Assembly: GCA_900544255.1 (NCBI GenBank)
Contig: UQUM01000029.1
Coordinates: forward strand, 1-23,435
DNA: 23,435 bases
Source of the DNA: an uncultured Sutterella sp.
GTDB taxonomy: Bacteria > Pseudomonadota > Gammaproteobacteria > Burkholderiales > Burkholderiaceae_F
Direction: 5' to 3'
In this document: positions 8,364 to 15,353 of the stretch, in pieces
Layout: each line of letters opens with the position of its first letter
How positions within the stretch are numbered: position 1 is the first letter of the stretch
Translations under genes and position numbers: made by a program
The notes under the pieces: generated by a model
Told to the model about the DNA's origin: nothing
What the model saw: the letters and a program-made list of their open reading frames with translations, nothing else
The model's database searches: none

Positions 8364-10445
8364 ATGACAGAAACCAAAACGACGGACGCGGCCGTGAAGC
8401 CCGTCAACTTTATCCGTACCCTGATTGAAAACGACCTCGCTGAAAATGCGAACCGCCCCCGCAAGTGGTGCGGACACCCGGCGCCCTACAGCGTGCAGGC
8501 ACAAGAAGGCACGGAAGACGTGGCGAAGATCCGTACGCGTTTTCCGCCGGAACCGAACGGGTACCTGCATATCGGGCACGCCAAAAGCATCTGCCTTAAT
8601 TTCGGGCTTGCCAAGGAATTCGGCGGTTACTGCCACATGCGTTTTGACGACACGAACCCGGTGAAGGAAGACCAGGAGTACGTGGACGGCATTATGGAAA
8701 GCGTCAACTGGCTGGGGTTTGACTGGAAGCACCCGGCGGAAACGAACCTTTACTACGCCTCCAACTACTTTGACTGGATGTACGAATTCGCCGAACACCT
8801 CATCAAGACCGGTTACGCCTACGTGGACGAACAGTCCGCGGATGAAATGCGCGCGAACCGCGGCACCTTGAAGGAACCCGGCAAGAATTCCCCCTTCCGC
8901 GACCGTTCTCCCGAAGAAAACCTGCGGATTTTCCGCGAGATGCGGGACGGCAAGCACGCCGAAGGTTCGATGGTGCTCCGAGCCAAAATTGATATGGCGT
9001 CTCCCAACATCAACCTGCGGGATCCGGCGATTTACCGCATCCGCTTTGCCGAACACCAGGCGACGGGCAACAAGTGGTGCATCTATCCGATGTACACCTT
9101 TGCGCATCCCATCGAGGATACGCTCGAAAACATTACGCATTCGATCTGCACGCTCGAATTCGAAGATCAGCGTGCTTTCTACGATTGGGCCTTGGAGCGC
9201 GTCGTGCCGGTGCTGCGTACGCCGCAGTTTGAAGAAGCGAAGGCGTTGATTGCGAAGATGGCGGCGGGGGACGATGACCGTGCTCTCGCGTTTGCCCGCG
9301 CGGCCTTCCATGCCCGTGAAAAGCTGGGGCAGAGTGCGCCTGAAGCTGCGATGGCCGAAGTCTTTGATCAGTGGCAGACGACGGAGGGGCCGGAAACGTT
9401 GGCGGATCAGGCGGGGCAGACGTTCTTCCTTCTTTTGACGCAGCACGCGGATCACTTTACGCCCTTGTTGCAGGTTGCGCTTTCGGCGGTGGTGAGGAAG
9501 AATTTCTTCCTTCTTTCGCATCAGCATGAATTCAACCGGTTGTGCTTGACGTACGTCGTGCTCTCCAAGCGTAAGCTCATTCAGCTCGTGAACGAGAAGC
9601 TCGTCGACGGTTGGGACGATCCCCGTATGCCCACGATCGTGGGGCTGCGCCGCCGCGGTTATACGCCGGCGTCGATCCGCAACTTCGTGGAAAAGTGCGG
9701 CGTGTCGCGTGTGGCGGGCGGCTGGATTGACTACGGCGTCTTGGAACAGAGCCTCAGGGAAGACCTGGAAGGGGCCGAGCGCCGCATCGGGGTGGTGCAT
9801 CCTCTGAAACTCGTGATCGACAATTATCCCGAAGGCGCGAGTGAAACGCTGACGGCGCCGAACCATCCGCAGAAACCCGAAATGGGCACGCGTGAACTCA
9901 CGATGAGCCGCACGCTCTGGATTGAAGAAGAGGATTTTGAGGAAGTGCCGCCGAAGGGCTACCGCCGTTTGACGATTCCCGCCGACGGCAGCGAAGCCAA
10001 ACCCGTGCGTCTGCGCTACGGCTACGTCATCGTGCCGACCTCCTTTGAAAAGGATGAAACGGGTAAGGTCGTGTGCGTGCATGCGAAGTATCTCCCCGAA
10101 ACGAAGACGGGGAGCGCGGGGGCGGACTCCGTGAAGACGAAGGCGGCGATTCACTGGTTGGATGCCGCGACCGCGGTGCCTGCGGAACTGCGGTTATACG
10201 ACCGACTGTTCGCCGAATCGGATCCGGATGCCGCCGAAGACTACCGGACGGCTTTGAATCCGAAGAGCAAGACCGTGGTGACGGGGTACGTGGAACCGGC
10301 GGCAGCGGCTGCGGCTAAGGACACGCACTTCCAGTTTGAACGCACCGGGTACTTTGTGACCGACCGTGTGGATCACACGGCAGAAAAACCGGTTTTCAAT
10401 CTCGCAGTCGGCCTGCGCGACAGCTGGGGGAAGAACGCGAAGTAA
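8364..10445 (+). CDS. glnS: Glutamine--tRNA ligase with a large core insertion
   Basis: A 693-residue class I synthetase charging tRNA-Gln with glutamine; E. coli GlnRS has 554. The HIGH motif (PPEPNGYLHIGH) ends at residue 72 and the KMSKS-type motif VLSKRKL starts at 399. The anticodon-binding beta-barrels follow, with MGTRELTMSRTLWIEEEDF, GVIHW-like AAIHWLDA and the C-terminal TAEKPVFNLAVGLRDSW. The excess length is mainly one segment at about residues 289-387, between YDWALERVVPVLRTPQ and HEFNRLCLTYVVLSKR, where other GlnRS pass directly from HPRQ to YEFSRL. The insert is helix-prone and in frame. The ATG follows AAGAAGG at short spacing; a TTG 14 codons upstream is less likely. A hairpin terminator follows. 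Confidence 0.95.
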   Translation: MTETKTTDAAVKPVNFIRTLIENDLAENANRPRKWCGHPAPYSVQAQEGTEDVAKIRTRFPPEPNGYLHIGHAKSICLNFGLAKEFGGYCHMRFDDTNPVKEDQEYVDGIMESVNWLGFDWKHPAETNLYYASNYFDWMYEFAEHLIKTGYAYVDEQSADEMRANRGTLKEPGKNSPFRDRSPEENLRIFREMRDGKHAEGSMVLRAKIDMASPNINLRDPAIYRIRFAEHQATGNKWCIYPMYTFAHPIEDTLENITHSICTLEFEDQRAFYDWALERVVPVLRTPQFEEAKALIAKMAAGDDDRALAFARAAFHAREKLGQSAPEAAMAEVFDQWQTTEGPETLADQAGQTFFLLLTQHADHFTPLLQVALSAVVRKNFFLLSHQHEFNRLCLTYVVLSKRKLIQLVNEKLVDGWDDPRMPTIVGLRRRGYTPASIRNFVEKCGVSRVAGGWIDYGVLEQSLREDLEGAERRIGVVHPLKLVIDNYPEGASETLTAPNHPQKPEMGTRELTMSRTLWIEEEDFEEVPPKGYRRLTIPADGSEAKPVRLRYGYVIVPTSFEKDETGKVVCVHAKYLPETKTGSAGADSVKTKAAIHWLDAATAVPAELRLYDRLFAESDPDAAEDYRTALNPKSKTVVTGYVEPAAAAAAKDTHFQFERTGYFVTDRVDHTAEKPVFNLAVGLRDSWGKNAK
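9423..9516 (+). repeat. 13-bp direct repeat inside the glnS insertion
   Basis: TTCTTCCTTCTTT occurs at 9423-9435 and again at 9504-9516, exactly 81 bp (27 codons) apart, in the same frame. Both copies encode FFLL, followed by TQHADHF and SHQHEF respectively. The second copy sits at the point where the extra segment rejoins the conserved GlnRS core. Confidence 0.75.
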
Positions 10446-10465
10446 TCGGGTGTTTTAACGCGTGA

Positions 10466-10506
10466 GATCGGCCCGCCGGAGGGAAACTTTCGGCGGGCCG
10501 GTCGTT
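10466..10506 (+). terminator. Hairpin terminator after glnS
   Basis: A 13-bp GC-rich stem, GATCGGCCCGCCG / CGGCGGGCCGGTC (one wobble), closes a 12-nt loop and is followed by a weak GTTTGAG tract. It starts 20 nt after the glnS stop, which separates glnS from the nrdR-rib group. Confidence 0.7.
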
Positions 10507-10534
10507 TGAGGCAGGCTCGAATCAGAATAGTCGC

Positions 10535-10563
10535 CTGAAATCGACGTTCCAAGCTTTTACAAT
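10535..10563 (+). promoter_or_regulatory. Sigma70-type promoter of nrdR-ribD-ribE
   Basis: CTGAAA (10535-10540), a 17-bp spacer and a strong -10 box TACAAT (10558-10563) lie 32 nt before the nrdR start codon. This predicts transcription from about 10570. I did not see a clear pair of NrdR boxes over it. Confidence 0.6.
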
Positions 10564-10594
10564 TCGCCCGATCATTTTTTAGGATGCACTTCCG

Positions 10595-11059
10595 ATGCGA
10601 TGTCCTTTCTGCAAAGCCAAAGATTCCGCCGTCATTGATTCGCGTGCGAGCGAAGACGGTTTCTCCATCCGCAGGCGTCGTCAGTGTGCCGAATGCGGCA
10701 AACGCTTCACGACCTTTGAACGGGCGGAACTCAATCTGCCGATGGTGGTGAAACGTACCGGAGAACGACGGGATTTTGATCGGGACAAACTGCGGGCCTC
10801 CATGAAGCTTGCCCTCAGAAAGCGCCCGGTGACGCCGGAAGCGATTGAAAGCGCGTTGGACTCCATTGAATTCAAGCTGATGCGCACGGGCGAAAAGGAA
10901 GTCGCAAGTTCCCGAATCGGTGATTTCGTGTTGGCGGAATTAAAGATATTAGACAGCGTGGCGTACGTGCGGTTTGCGAGCGTTTATTTCAACATCGAAA
11001 ATCCGGCCGGGTTCCAGAGCCTCATGCGGGAACTGGAGGAAGTGAAGCGCCATGACTGA
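10595..11059 (+). CDS. nrdR: Transcriptional repressor NrdR
   Basis: A 154-residue nucleotide-sensing repressor of ribonucleotide reductase genes. The N-terminal zinc ribbon uses Cys3, Cys6, Cys31 and Cys34 (MRCPFC and CAECGKRF), and the family segment DSRASEDGFSIRRRR lies between. The ATP-cone domain runs from about residue 49 (LPMVVKRTGERRDFDRDKL) to about 139. Length matches the family (about 150). The stop overlaps the ribD start by 8 bases, so the two are translationally coupled; nrdR next to ribD is common in proteobacteria. The first ATG has only a distant AGGA about 11 nt upstream. Confidence 0.97.
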   Translation: MRCPFCKAKDSAVIDSRASEDGFSIRRRRQCAECGKRFTTFERAELNLPMVVKRTGERRDFDRDKLRASMKLALRKRPVTPEAIESALDSIEFKLMRTGEKEVASSRIGDFVLAELKILDSVAYVRFASVYFNIENPAGFQSLMRELEEVKRHD

Positions 11060-12167
11060 GAATCGAACGGAATCCGTTGACGAACACTGGATGCGGGAAG
11101 CCCTCAAGGCGAGCGTCGGCGCGCGGCTTATTGCGCCCCCGAATCCGGCCGTGGGTTGCGTCATCGTGAAGGACGGACGTGAAATTGCCCGGGGCTTTAC
11201 GCAGGCACCGGGAAGCGCTCACGCGGAAATTCAGGCCCTCAATGCGGCGGCCGCGGTCGGTGAAAGCGTCGTCGGAGCAACGGTTTACGTGACGCTCGAA
11301 CCTTGTTCGCACTACGGACGGACGCCGCCCTGCGCGCTGCGGCTCATCAAGGAAAGGGTGGGACGCGTGGTGGCGGCGGTGAAGGATCCGAATCCCTTGG
11401 TCGCAGGGCGCGGACTTAATATGCTCAAGGATGCCGGCATTGACGTGGTGTCCGGGGTCTGTGAAGCCGAAGCCGTGGAATCCAACATCGGATTTCTCAC
11501 TCGCATGAAGCGGGGGACCCCCTGGGTGCGGATGAAGCTCGCGGCAAGCCTTGACGGGCGTACGGCGCTTGAAAACGGGGAAAGCCGGTGGATTACGTCC
11601 GAAGCAAGCCGCGAAGACGGGCGGTTGCTGCGGGCGTATTCGCAGGGGATTTTGACCGGCGTCGGCACGGTGAAGGCCGACGATCCGCAGATGAACGTGC
11701 GGCTGCCGGGCGACTGGAAGGATCCGGTGAAATTCGTGTGCGACGCGAAGGCGTCGATGTCGCCCGCGGCAAAAATTCTGCAGGGCGCGCCCTGCGTGGT
11801 ATTCGTCGGCATGGAAGCGCCGGAAGCGGCTTGCCGCGCTTTGCGAAACGCGGGGGCGGACGTCGTTACCGTCGCTGAAGTTGAGCCGGGACGGCTTGAC
11901 ATGCAGGCCGTCCTTTCGGAAATCGGGCGTCGGGAAGTCAACGTGCTTCACGTTGAAGCCGGAGCGCGGCTTTCGGGCGATCTGATCCGGCGGGGGCTGG
12001 TCGACGAATTGGTGCTTTATGCCGCACCCGCCCTGATGGGACACGGCAAAAAGTTAGCCGAACTCCCGCATTTTGACGCGATGTCGGAAGTGCTTCGTTG
12101 GGAATTTAAGAACGTTACGCGGTCAGGGGACGACTTAAAGCTTGTTCTCCGTCCGAAACGCGGGTAA
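11052..12167 (+). CDS. ribD: Bifunctional riboflavin deaminase/reductase RibD
   Basis: A 371-residue two-domain enzyme for steps two and three of riboflavin synthesis, deaminating the pyrimidine from GTP and reducing its ribosyl chain with NADPH. The deaminase zinc site is HAE at 57-59 with PCSHYGRTPPC (Cys85, Cys94). The reductase domain begins near residue 155 with WVRMKLAASLDGRTAL and contains GTVKADDPQMNVR, and near its end GLVDELVLYAAPALMG. Length fits E. coli RibD (367). A Shine-Dalgarno GGAGGAAG lies within the end of nrdR, with which it overlaps. ribE follows after 39 nt, and the three genes appear to form one operon. Confidence 0.97.
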   Translation: MTENRTESVDEHWMREALKASVGARLIAPPNPAVGCVIVKDGREIARGFTQAPGSAHAEIQALNAAAAVGESVVGATVYVTLEPCSHYGRTPPCALRLIKERVGRVVAAVKDPNPLVAGRGLNMLKDAGIDVVSGVCEAEAVESNIGFLTRMKRGTPWVRMKLAASLDGRTALENGESRWITSEASREDGRLLRAYSQGILTGVGTVKADDPQMNVRLPGDWKDPVKFVCDAKASMSPAAKILQGAPCVVFVGMEAPEAACRALRNAGADVVTVAEVEPGRLDMQAVLSEIGRREVNVLHVEAGARLSGDLIRRGLVDELVLYAAPALMGHGKKLAELPHFDAMSEVLRWEFKNVTRSGDDLKLVLRPKRG

Positions 12168-12206
12168 TCTCCTGCCTCATTCATTTTCTTTTGCAGGACG
12201 AACGTT

Positions 12207-12830
12207 ATGTTTACCGGAATTATTCAGGCTGTGGGCAAGGTGCGCGAACCCGAAAAGTTGGGTGACGGCGTGAGACTCACGATTGTGGCTCCGAAGGAAT
12301 TTCATTTGGATGAAGTGAAGGTGGGCGACTCCATCGCCTGCAACGGCGCCTGCATGACGGTGACGGGCATCAACGGTGACGAATTCAACGTCGACGTGAG
12401 CGCAGAAAGTTTGAGTAAGACCGTGGGACTCAACACTTTCGGTTACATCAACCTGGAAAAGGCGATGCGGTTGGGCGACCGCGTGGACGGCCACATGGTG
12501 AGCGGCCACGTGGACGGCGTGGGTCAGGTGGAATCGATGGAACCGGTGGCGGAAAGCTGGAAACTCACCATTCTGGCGCCGAAGAAGTTGTCCCCGTATT
12601 TGGCTTACAAGGGATCCGTCACGGTGAACGGCGTGTCGCTCACCGTCAATTCCGTGGAAGATACGGCGGCAGGTTCCCGCATCACGATCAACCTCATTCC
12701 CCATACGGTGGAAGTGACGACCTTGAAGAACCTCAAGGCGCAGGACGGCGTGAATCTCGAAATCGACACCATTGCGCGCTATGTGGAACGCATGATGGCG
12801 CTGCGCGAAGATTCTGACGACCTCTTCTGA
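12207..12830 (+). CDS. ribE: Riboflavin synthase (alpha subunit)
   Basis: A 207-residue enzyme that dismutates two molecules of 6,7-dimethyl-8-ribityllumazine to riboflavin; known as ribC in E. coli. The protein is an internal duplication: the first barrel starts MFTGIIQAVG and carries GDSIACNGACMTVTGI, and the second starts near residue 98 (MVSGHVDGVGQVE) and carries GSVTVNGVSLTVNSV. The C terminus holds NLIPHTVEVTTL. AGGA precedes the ATG at normal spacing. It is the third gene of the nrdR-ribD-ribE run. The enzyme that makes its substrate, RibH, is encoded 9.3 kb downstream, beyond the accessory block. Confidence 0.97.
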   Translation: MFTGIIQAVGKVREPEKLGDGVRLTIVAPKEFHLDEVKVGDSIACNGACMTVTGINGDEFNVDVSAESLSKTVGLNTFGYINLEKAMRLGDRVDGHMVSGHVDGVGQVESMEPVAESWKLTILAPKKLSPYLAYKGSVTVNGVSLTVNSVEDTAAGSRITINLIPHTVEVTTLKNLKAQDGVNLEIDTIARYVERMMALREDSDDLF

Positions 12831-12842
12831 TCGTTTGCGTCA

Positions 12843-12888
12843 AGCGGACAGCCCTTCGTGAAAACACGGATTTTCAGGGGCGTCCGCT
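12843..12888 (+). other. Compound hairpin after ribE
   Basis: AGCGGAC / GTCCGCT form a 7-bp outer stem; inside it GCCCT pairs with GGGGC (one wobble) and TGAAAA with TTTTCA, with small bulges and a 6-nt loop. The whole element spans 46 nt, starts 13 nt after the ribE stop, and has no T run after it. It may end or stabilise the ribE transcript at the edge of the accessory block. Confidence 0.5.
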
Positions 12889-12902
12889 GCGGATTCGTCC
12901 GT

Positions 12903-12908
12903 TAAAAT
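12903..12908 (+). promoter_or_regulatory. Candidate -10 box (TAAAAT) of the efflux operon
   Basis: TAAAAT in the context CCGTTAAAAT, 54 nt before the preferred start of the TolC-like gene. The same ten bases occur before ribH. No good -35 box is visible, so the promoter is only suggested. Confidence 0.3.
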
Positions 12909-12961
12909 CAAATCATTTGAAAACTTTTCGACCGACCCTTCGTGATCGGTCTTTTCTTCTC

Positions 12962-14350
12962 ATGTCAGCAGGACGATTTCTTTTGACTGCGGCAGCGGGG
13001 TTCGCGCTGTGGCCCGCTGCCCAAGCCGCAATGACCTTTGACGATGCCCGGGCGATATATCGGGAAAAAAGTGCTCTTTTTCGGGTGGATGCCGCGGAAG
13101 TCGAGCGCGCGCGGGCGGCGGCCGAGAGTGCCAAAGCGTTGTCGGGGCCCCGCGTGGATTTGATCGCCATGCATGTCGAAGGCAAAAAAGAGATTGAGAT
13201 CGACGTGCCGGAGAAAATACGGACGGTCGGAAATGGGTTAGGTGCGCATTTTTCCGCGCTTCATTTGCCCCAGATTCCGTCTTCCGTAGGGATGAATTAC
13301 GACTTGGGCGGCCCCCGAGCCGTTGTGCAGGCGACGTGGCCCCTTTATACGGGCGGACGCATTTCGGCGCAGCAGGACGCCTTAGCTCACAAAGTACGTG
13401 AAGCTCAAGCCCTGCAGAGCGAACGCGTTGAAGAAAAGGACGCGGAATTGGCGCAGCGCTACTGGGGCGTGCAGCTCGCGCGTTCGGTGGCGCAGTTAAG
13501 GGAATCGCGTCTCGCGGACGAAGAAGCTCAGGTGGTGCGCGCCAAACGCTTTGAAGCGAAGGGCCTCATTTCCAAACTCGAACGGATGTCGGTGGAAGTC
13601 TCCCGCGATACCGCAAAACGTGAAGCGACGGCCGCGGAAACGTCCGCGCGCGTGGCGGAAACCGAATTGATGGCGGAACTGCGGGAAAAAACGCTTCCCG
13701 AACTTTCGACGCCTTTATTCGTGCTGACGGGGGATTTGGGAACGCTTTCCGGTTGGCAGAAAAAGGCCCGTCTGAATTCGCCGCTCCTGCGCAAAACGGA
13801 CGCACAGATTCAGCAAGCCCAAGAAGGCGTGCGGGCCGCGAAGGGGAATTTTCACCCGCAAGTCTTTGCCTTCGGCATGAAGAATCTTGTGAAGCACTAC
13901 CTCACGCCGGTGGAACCCGACTGGATGGCGGGAATCGGCGTCAAATTTACGCTCTGGGACAACAAAGACCGCATGAGCGACATTTCGGCCGCAAAAGCTT
14001 TGGTGACGAAGGCGACCGCCGCGCGCGAAGAAACGGACAACAAGCTGATGTCCGCGGTGGAAGTGGCGTTTTTAAGAACGACGGAAGCTCGGGAGGAATA
14101 CGACCTCACGGTCTCCACCGTGGCACTTGCGGCCGAGAACCTGCGTCTGCGGGAAAAGAGTTTCAGTGAGGGGCTTTCGACCGCGTTGGATGTTCGGGAA
14201 GCCCGCACACAGCTGACGGGGGCCGAAATCGCGCAGCGGGCGGCGGCCTACAAATTCGTGGTGTCTTGGGCGATGCTGCATGCGTCCTCAGGGGCGATGC
14301 CCGAATTCAGTGATTCGTTAAAGCGCGCGGATCTGACGGCGGTGAAATAA
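12962..14350 (+). CDS. Outer-membrane efflux channel, TolC family
   Basis: A 462-residue outer-membrane efflux protein expected to form the trimeric exit duct of a tripartite exporter. Residues 1-22 look like a signal peptide ending WPAAQA. Two long alpha-helical, Ala/Glu/Arg-rich hairpins (such as VERARAAAESAKALSG and its counterpart after residue 240) alternate with short strand segments, for example AVVQATWPLYTGGRI and VKFTLWDNKDRMSD, as in the OEP repeat. The late helix SFSEGLSTALDVREARTQL is family-typical. No ribosome site is clear. ATG 12962 starts the signal peptide neatly, but a TTG at 12917 (15 codons more) cannot be excluded. The adaptor gene follows after 18 nt, so the two form an operon. 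Confidence 0.88.
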   Translation: MSAGRFLLTAAAGFALWPAAQAAMTFDDARAIYREKSALFRVDAAEVERARAAAESAKALSGPRVDLIAMHVEGKKEIEIDVPEKIRTVGNGLGAHFSALHLPQIPSSVGMNYDLGGPRAVVQATWPLYTGGRISAQQDALAHKVREAQALQSERVEEKDAELAQRYWGVQLARSVAQLRESRLADEEAQVVRAKRFEAKGLISKLERMSVEVSRDTAKREATAAETSARVAETELMAELREKTLPELSTPLFVLTGDLGTLSGWQKKARLNSPLLRKTDAQIQQAQEGVRAAKGNFHPQVFAFGMKNLVKHYLTPVEPDWMAGIGVKFTLWDNKDRMSDISAAKALVTKATAAREETDNKLMSAVEVAFLRTTEAREEYDLTVSTVALAAENLRLREKSFSEGLSTALDVREARTQLTGAEIAQRAAAYKFVVSWAMLHASSGAMPEFSDSLKRADLTAVK

Positions 14351-14368
14351 AAAACGAAAGGACGAAGA

Positions 14369-15349
14369 ATGCAGAAAGCCAAATTGGAGATGACGGCGGG
14401 GTTGGCGCTTGCGGCTGCCGCGGTGCTTTTTATTGCTTGGGGCGTGTGGAAGGCGGTGACGCCGGAACCTGTGCCGCTGCAGGGAATGATGGACGCGAGA
14501 ACGGTGTCGGTCGCGGCTAAGGTGCCGGGACGGCTCGGCGAAGTGACCGTGGAAGAAGGTACGCTCGTTAAAGCGGGGGATACGGTGGCACGGCTCCTTG
14601 TCCCCGAAATCGAAGCGAAGGTGGCGCAGGCTAAGGCTGCTCAGACCGCCGCCGGGGCCCAGGCTGAAATGGCTGAAGAAGGCAGCCGCGTGCAGGCCGT
14701 GGCAGCGGCGAAGGCGGACGTGATTCGCGCTGAGGCCGGAGCGGATCTTGCCAAGAAGACGTATGAGCGCGTTGCCGCGTTGTTTGCGGACGGGTTGGTG
14801 AGCGTGCAAAAGCGGGACGAAGCGCTCGCGCAAAAGAAGAATTCGGCAGAACTCTTGACTGCGGCGAAAGCGAAGCTTTCCGCCGTTACCGAAGGCGCAC
14901 GCACGCAGGAAAAACGGGCAGCGGCCGCGATGGCGGATAAAGCGTCGGGCGCCGTGGCGGAAGCTTTGTCCTTGGCCGGCGAGTCCGATATCCGAACCCC
15001 CGTGACGGGCGAAGTGACGCGCGTCGTGATGCATGCGGGGGAAGTGGTACCCGCGGGGTTCCCGGTGGTGTTGGTGACCGACGTTGAAAAAGCGTGGGCG
15101 GTTTTCAATATTCGGGAAGATGAACTTAAAAACATCAAGAAGGGGGCGGTAATCGACGTCTTCGTACCGGCGCTCGAGAAAACCGTTCCCATGACCGTTT
15201 ATTGGATCAACCCCCGCGGGGATTACGCCGTGTGGCGCGCGACGCGCCAGTCCACGGGGTACGACATCCGTACGTTTGAAGTGCGTGCGCGCCCTGCGGC
15301 GCCGGTCGCGGATCTGCGGCCCGGCATGACGGTCGTCGTGAAGCGCTAG
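14369..15349 (+). CDS. HlyD-family periplasmic adaptor (membrane fusion protein)
   Basis: A 326-residue membrane fusion protein linking an inner-membrane transporter to the TolC-like channel. A single N-terminal membrane anchor covers about residues 8-30. The first half of the lipoyl-like barrel follows (VAAKVPGRLGEVTVEEG, VKAGDTVARL), then an Ala/Lys/Glu-rich coiled-coil hairpin from about 75 to 205, then the second barrel half (IRTPVTGEVTRVVMHAGEVV) and a beta-barrel ending RPGMTVVVKR. It is closest in style to YbhG/YhiI adaptors, which work with ABC-2 exporters. AAAGGA stands before the ATG, and the permease gene starts four bases after its stop. The substrate is unknown. Confidence 0.92.
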   Translation: MQKAKLEMTAGLALAAAAVLFIAWGVWKAVTPEPVPLQGMMDARTVSVAAKVPGRLGEVTVEEGTLVKAGDTVARLLVPEIEAKVAQAKAAQTAAGAQAEMAEEGSRVQAVAAAKADVIRAEAGADLAKKTYERVAALFADGLVSVQKRDEALAQKKNSAELLTAAKAKLSAVTEGARTQEKRAAAAMADKASGAVAEALSLAGESDIRTPVTGEVTRVVMHAGEVVPAGFPVVLVTDVEKAWAVFNIREDELKNIKKGAVIDVFVPALEKTVPMTVYWINPRGDYAVWRATRQSTGYDIRTFEVRARPAAPVADLRPGMTVVVKR

Positions 15350-15353
15350 AGCG

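Noticed and set aside
9229..9524. GlnRS extra segment as an intein
   Set aside because: There is no Cys/Ser at the start and no His-Asn followed by Cys/Ser/Thr at the end, and it is too short for a typical intein.
8304..10154. 616-codon open frame antisense to glnS
   Set aside because: It mirrors a GC-rich gene with clear GlnRS motifs; the translation is Arg/His/Phe-rich and lacks any domain.
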